NCBI GenBank assembly: GCA_009760855.2
Contig: WPIO01000011.1
Span: 8,859,436 to 8,923,435 of the forward strand
Reading direction: 5' to 3'
Source: Cristatella mucedo
Taxonomy: Eukaryota > Bryozoa > Phylactolaemata > Cristatellidae
DNA: 64,000 nucleotides
In this document: piece by piece, positions 58,864-64,000 of the stretch
Position numbering within the stretch: position 1 is the first letter of the stretch
Layout of the letters: each line of letters opens with the position of its first letter
Translations under genes and position numbers: made by a program
The notes under the pieces: generated by a model
What the model was told of the DNA's origin: nothing
The model's database searches: none
The model's input: only the letters and a program-made list of their open reading frames with translations

Positions 58864-61800
58864 ACAAGGGAATATCTATAGGGAGAAAAAGTGACCGGAG
58901 ACCACGGGTAAAGTGACAAGTATATAATAGCGCTAGCCTACCGTTGTTCTTCCGCCACATTATAACGGATGAATAAACGCTCAAGAGCAGGCGACAATAT
59001 AGCCACGGCTGTGCCGTCAGCGTACCGCCACGACGGGTGCATTTGTTATCTCTGGTTAGAAAGCATCCTCTCGGTTGTCATGGTTAGATTTCCATGTCGA
59101 GGTAGATGTTCAGGTCAGTGCTGAACCGTTTCGGCAGGGTAGACAGCGCAAGTACGTGGTATTTTGAAACCGAGGCAAGCTTGGGAGGCTGGTCCAGCCG
59201 AAGCGGAAGTAGGAGTACAAACAGAAGTGGGAGGTGAGGCGGAGGCTAGTTGGCAGCTGTTTTGTATTCGCAACGACACGCACCAGTTCAGAATATGAAT
59301 TAGTTCATTTTAATTTTTATTTATTATAAATTACTCCGAATATAATACGAGTGGTGCTAAGCTTTGAGATCTGAGACATTCACGTATCCTGACGCGATTT
59401 GCGAAGTAGTCGCGGGCCAAGCTCGATAAGGCCAAGTCCTATGAACAGGCTGAGAGAATATCTCGTTCAGGCTATCGCCCTATCTCTCAAGTTGGAACGA
59501 AATGCCGACAGGTGGCAAGCCCCCGGCTGACATGTCTCCGCTCCGTAGCGCTCAAGCGACATTTCGGACACGCATGAAGCAATCTGATGGCAAGCGGACA
59601 CGTGCACATTCGGTCGTTGTATTTCATACGACTTCATAGTTACTGAGCCCGTGTGTAGCTGCTGAGAAAGCGCTTTCTCGGCGTGACAGGTCTTCCGCAC
59701 GACCTGTCGTCGGGCTGGGTAGCGAGACCGAGCAACAAGCCGGCTGGCTCCAACACCATGCACTTTATTCTGAAAAAAACACGCCGGCCAAGCGCAGTCT
59801 GCACACTCGAGACGGCTGCCGGCGTCAAGGGATCCAACCCTCCCCTTCCTCTATGCTCCATCGGCAGCCCTTCCATTACGTGCGTGCGTTGTTTTGCCCT
59901 GTCGAGCCATCGTTCGTTCCGAACCCGCCCGACAGCTGGCGAAATTTTGCGGTACGTGGATAGAGCTTCCACAGATGCCGCGAATGCGTGGCTTTGGGCC
60001 GGACTGCCGAGTCACCTGCCGAGAGCCGCGTGTCCGCGCCTCTACCGCTCGAGAGTCTGCGCGGCCGGCGCGCTGCTTAGGCAGCGGTCTGAGCGGCCTC
60101 GTCGATTCTCCGAACCCCCGGGGGAGGGGGGGGGCTCGAAGGCTGCTACGTCATGCTCCCTCGCACTCGGACAACTGCTCCCCGTCGATGCATTATACCG
60201 CCGCTTTCGGTGCAAATTTTCTTCCGCTAAATTGTATGCGAATCTGTAACCAAGTTCCAACATATTAATTGTGGTTCGTGTTTCTATGTATGCATGATTC
60301 GATCATTGACACTGGGCTCGCCGGCACACTGCCAGTGCAGGCAGACCGTTAAGTGCCCTAAACCACCCCAGGGTCAAACAGCTGGTTGCCGTAGCCTAGG
60401 GACAGGCCGGTGGTCAGCTGTGGTCTGGCGGCTGTGGTTTATTCACAGGCCGGCGGCTTTGTCCTCCCGCCAACTCACGGGATGAGATGTGGCTGGGAGA
60501 GATTCGGGGAGGTTGTGGGTGGGAGTGGGCGAGGAGGGAACGCCAACCTGGGAGAGGGGCGTCGAGTGGGAGAAGGAGGGGCCGAAGGGAGCCGTGCGCC
60601 CTTCGTCTCCGTGCGTTGTATTAAGCTGTTGGTGGCGGTCATCGGCTGGCTCTCTGCTGTGCGAATCAAAACTACATTAATCACGTCGCAACAGCTAATT
60701 GGGGCTCCGAAATGTCAGAATCTCGACGTGAAACGCCCCGCTCTTCAATTATTTTTACATAAGTTCGGCGACTCAAATCTCCCATACCTGCATATTCCTT
60801 TGTTAATCGTAATAATGGGAAGTTTGCACAGCGTCCTCAGAGACCAACGTGGAGAGCCAGCTTAAATTAAAAGTGCATCGAGGCTAGCAAAAGTTTGGAC
60901 TCGGTCGTCCACCAACTTGTGGTCACGCCGCGAGCTAAAGCTGCTAGGAGCCGGGAGCCGGCTGTCAGCGAAAAGGAGCATGGTACCCTGGGTATGTAGT
61001 TCCTGGGTACCATAGTTGGTGACATTAGCATGGCGGTCTAACTCCTGAGTGTAGATCGTTGACATGAGCGTTATAAGCGAGCCGGCCAGTCAGAAGCAGA
61101 CCAAAATACTGCACAGGTGCTACCTCGTGTGATGTGGGCAACATAAGCAACTGCAAAAGTTCGGATTAAGTAAATATCTCGCAACATCAAAGCTGCCGAT
61201 ATTTTTATACCTCTCGCCAAAACTACCGCCTTTGGTTCCAAGATCTCTTACCCGGCAAGGCAAAAGCGACCTACCCATCACAGCCCGGACACGCCTCTAG
61301 CTTAGACTCAAAGAGTACGAACAGTGTAGAAGTGGGTAGTTTGAAGCTAGACTCGACTGAGGGCATTCACGAGTTTAAAGTGCAACATCAAGGAATAAGC
61401 TGAGAGGCATCTTTTTGTCTGACGAGTGACTGAGCCTGGATTTACATTGATTTTGTTTTCGGTCGTTTCAGTCAGGTGGCGCGTCATTCTCTTTATCAAT
61501 GTGACAAACTGGGTCATTTCTAACCTGACAAGACGACATGACCTTGGGTGAAATTCTTTGTAAGGACGTGCCGTCAAACACAAAGTATTACATGTTCTGG
61601 ATTTGCTTGATTAGCACCTTTCCTTAAGCCTCCTACAGGACAGGAGTCGGATTGTGATTCTGTCTGCTTAGTACAAAAAACACACTCACTACACCAGCAG
61701 GACACGTTCAAGACGTATATATTGTATAATTCAATTGTATAACATTGCATATATTGTATAGTGCATGACCGGATCAGAAAGATCGTAGTATGCAGAACAA

Positions 61801-61890
61801 TAGCTAAGACCCGGCGGTTAAACAAAACAAGAGATGGAAATTAGAGAGAACGAGCGAGAAAGAGAGAAATTGCTTACCTGCAGCAAAGGA
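58864..61890. other. GC-rich and unassigned region
   Basis: 59,650-60,150 and 60,380-60,660 are GC- and CpG-rich and could be promoter islands of a gene beyond the window. No frame here was recognised. A perfect 9-bp inverted repeat lies at 60,980-61,013. Confidence 0.35.
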
Positions 61891-62750
61891 AACAGATGAA
61901 GCTGTCCGAGGCTGGACACTCGTCGGGCAAAATTATCGCTATTCTATCAGTACTGAACAGTGGGATTTCGAACCACTTGGGGAAAGTGGCGAAGACTAGG
62001 AGCCGTGAAAATGCTCCTCGGTTGGGCAGGCTCAACGCCACCACTAGGCGAGAAAACGCTACCCAAACGACGGAGGCGTTACACGAGCGAGTTATTTTGG
62101 TGAAAGCTCATTCTCAAAGTCGGCAAGCATCGTCTGGGAAGCGAGTTAACGGCGACACAGTCAGAAGACGATAAGACGAGGCTACTCTGCATTCTTGAGT
62201 CGCTAAGAGAGAAGACCTGTCCACGAAGAATATGGTTAGTCGCTGACAGTGGATCGAGGCTTGGATCCACCGGACTGCTCACGATTGGGGCCGAGTTTTA
62301 TGGAGCGACAAAGCCAATGCATGCCTGTTTTGAACGACAAGAGAAGGCTGTACGTGCGTCGGCTACCCGACGAAGCGTACTGACCCAAATGCGTGTGCAG
62401 CCAACGGTCATATTCGAGACGGGGCATGTGTCGTAGTATGGGTCAGCTTCAGCAGAAATGGTGTCGGAGTCCTGCACCGTATATCAGGTAATCATGACCT
62501 TACGCATCTATTTAGACCTTCAGAACGTAGGACTTTCGAACACGACACGATCCACAGTGCATCGCCACACAAGTTTGTTAATTTGTATGACTAAGTCAGT
62601 TCGGTCACCCGTAACGGTCATGGCTGGCAAGAGTCCATCTGCGGACTTTTTATCGAGCTTTCGTGGAACGAAGTCGAGAAACGTGTAGGGCAGCTGGACG
62701 TCTGTATCCTGTCTGCTGACCTTTGTCCACTTTCGACGAGCTTGTGCAGA
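61890..62750 (+). pseudogene. Decayed Tc1/mariner-type transposase
   Basis: Starts with a helix-turn-helix-like N-terminus (MKLSEAGHSSGKIIAIL, then SRENAPRLGR). After breaks come DWGRVLWSDKANACLF (the W.VL.SDE block of the DDE domain, with Lys where Glu is usual), RRLYVRRLPDEAY.PKCV, then CVQPTV, and near the end ELSWNEVEKRVGQL (the LW.ELE..V block). There are several frameshifts and stops. Terminal inverted repeats were not identified. Confidence 0.65.
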
Positions 62751-63689
62751 GCGTGTTAACTTTTCGCTTGCCTACATAAACGTTCGATATTTATTCGAAA
62801 TGCTGGCGAGGAGGCGTCCCATCTAGGCGGCCAAATACTTTTAACGTCTGAGTTACGCACCGCTCTGTCAGGGCGATTACAGTTTAACTGTAGAAGCTCG
62901 CGAAAATGTCACGTTCAGGTAAGAGCTGAGCGCTGCTTTACCTCTCAGTCAAGTGCTCATTGCAGTAATTGGCAAGTTTCCATTTGAATTATTACCCTCT
63001 CGAAAGAGGGTTTTCAAAAATTTCTATAGACTCATTCGAGTGTTCCTCGCCACGGAAATCTTTAGTAAAAGGCGAAAGATTTATGCGTGGACTTGACGAG
63101 AAACCAGAGTAACAAACGGAGGGGGTATAGCTGTATAGGTATCGAGAGATTTAAACTTATTAAGCGTGTTTACTTACTTTTTCTGTGACGCCCCCACATA
63201 TTGTATAGATTAAAACATAAAAATCAATAAGTAGCAAACAATAATATGTATTTATTGTTTTATACGTAAGAATAATTTAATTGCTCACCTCAAAATGGAT
63301 TTAGTCAACAATGCATATTTGTCTCAGGTGAGATAATTCCTACTTTATCAAGGGCGATAACTGCAATTTACGTTTGTGGTGCAGGCTTAATCTGGCGTGC
63401 GGTGTACGCTCCTTACGAAAAAGATACAGTCTTTTTGTAGTTGTTCGTGTTCTGGTGTGTGCTTGTTTGTTTGCGTGTATATTTGTGATTGTATTTGTGT
63501 GTGAATGTGTGTGTTTGCTCTTTCTCGTACCAGGCCTGAATTACTGAAATAAAGGGAGAGACATCTTAGTGCTGTGAGTTTACCCCAGGGCGCGATGGCC
63601 GAATGGCCGTGTGGGCTAAATCAGCCAGATTGTTGCTGAAATTATACAGGCTGCGAACCAATTATTACATAATCATGATTATGACATAA
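62751..63689. other. Unassigned AT-rich sequence with a tRNA-like head
   Basis: Near 63,590-63,615, GGGCGCGATGGCCGAATGGC resembles the A-box half of a tRNA-like SINE. No B box follows. The rest is not recognised. Confidence 0.35.
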
Positions 63690-63823
63690 TCATGACATAA
63701 GCATGATTTTACTCACCATTCAATTGCATTTCCCTTTGCAGCAAATGTAAAGCGCCTAGAGAGAGATTAAGTTCTCTGAGGGCGCTTTATCAAGTGCATT
63801 ATTATTATTATTATTATTATATA
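63690..63823 (+). mobile_element. L2-A 3' end
   Basis: AAGCATGATTTTACTCACCA, GCAAATGTAAAGCGCCTAGA, GAGGGCGCTTTATCAAGTGC and ATT repeats. Confidence 0.92.
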
Positions 63824-63852
63824 ATCGATGGCCAAGCATAAAAGCCGAAGGC

Positions 63853-64000
63853 TTGCAACAGGCGCGATCAGTCCTTCGCGGTCGAGGTAGCCTTCAGCAC
63901 GGCCAACGATAATCGGAACGACAGCCGCTCGTTGTACACAGCCTTCCTGAACCTACATAATGCTTTCGGGAACATTCCACACTCGACTATCATGCACACC
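63853..64000 (+). mobile_element. R2-like non-LTR reverse-transcriptase fragment, cut by the window end
   Basis: The frame reads NRRDQSFAVEVAFSTANDN, then SLYTAFLNLHNAFGNIPHST and IMHT. The L..AFLDL.NAFG.IPH..I pattern is the catalytic block A of R2/NeSL-group reverse transcriptases and differs from the FDTIDH form of L2. The usual catalytic Asp appears replaced by Asn (FLNLHNAF). Confidence 0.5.

Noticed and set aside
59683-60268. Long frames on both strands in GC-rich DNA
   Set aside because: Frames on opposite strands and in several phases are equally long, as expected of stop-poor GC-rich DNA; no motif was recognised.

Overview
This window is a piece of an animal (metazoan) nuclear genome. 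The evidence is GT-AG introns of about 0.4 to 6.7 kb, two single-copy housekeeping genes with animal-type proteins, long dinucleotide and trinucleotide microsatellites, and a dense load of L2/CR1-type LINEs and tRNA-derived SINEs. An invertebrate or basal chordate is likely, but the species cannot be fixed from the sequence. Nothing bacterial, viral or CRISPR-like was seen.

Two genes can be assembled completely, both on the minus strand. VPS16, the core subunit of the HOPS and CORVET endolysosomal tethering complexes, runs from 41,751 down to 3,873 in 20 coding exons. Every exon junction keeps phase, and the joined frame is 2,514 nt (837 residues plus stop), nearly the length of the human protein. 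Upstream of it and in the same orientation lies a gene for the c subunit of the mitochondrial ATP synthase F0 ring (ATP5MC; coding exons 46,183 to 44,745, non-coding first exon from 47,006, 132-residue precursor). Its promoter carries an NRF-1-type palindrome and an ETS/GABP motif. VPS16 has an ETS motif just upstream of its ATG and a 19-codon upstream ORF.

The rest is mostly repeats. One LINE family (here L2-A, tail GCGCTTTATCAAGTG plus ATT repeats) accounts for about 25 fragments, including two young, nearly identical 5'-truncated copies at 49.4-50.7 and 54.85-56.5 kb. A second, older family (L2-B) is present in four pieces. A tRNA-like SINE family in two subtypes (about 13 pieces) ends in a conserved short hairpin. 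A separate SINE at 10.0-10.2 kb has a tRNA-like head joined to an L2-like tail. DNA transposons are represented by a SPIN/Buster-like hAT MITE (38.4-38.6 kb) with an 8-bp target duplication, a decayed BED-finger hAT transposase (about 50.7-53.3 kb) with an L2-A piece inside it, and a decayed Tc1/mariner transposase (61.9-62.7 kb). The last 150 bases encode an R2-like reverse-transcriptase fragment.

Layout: 1-1.7 kb CpG-rich, unassigned; 1.7-2.7 kb L2-B; 3.9-41.75 kb VPS16 with repeat-filled introns, including a 515-bp GGA array and an intron that is two-thirds GA repeat; 41.87-43.05 kb old L2-A next to the VPS16 promoter; 44.7-47.1 kb ATP5MC; 47.5-57.8 kb nested repeats; 58-61.9 kb repeats and GC-rich unassigned sequence; 61.9-64 kb transposon fossils and an L2-A tail. 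I found no multi-gene novel system. The most notable observations concern the repeats and the structure of the VPS16 gene.
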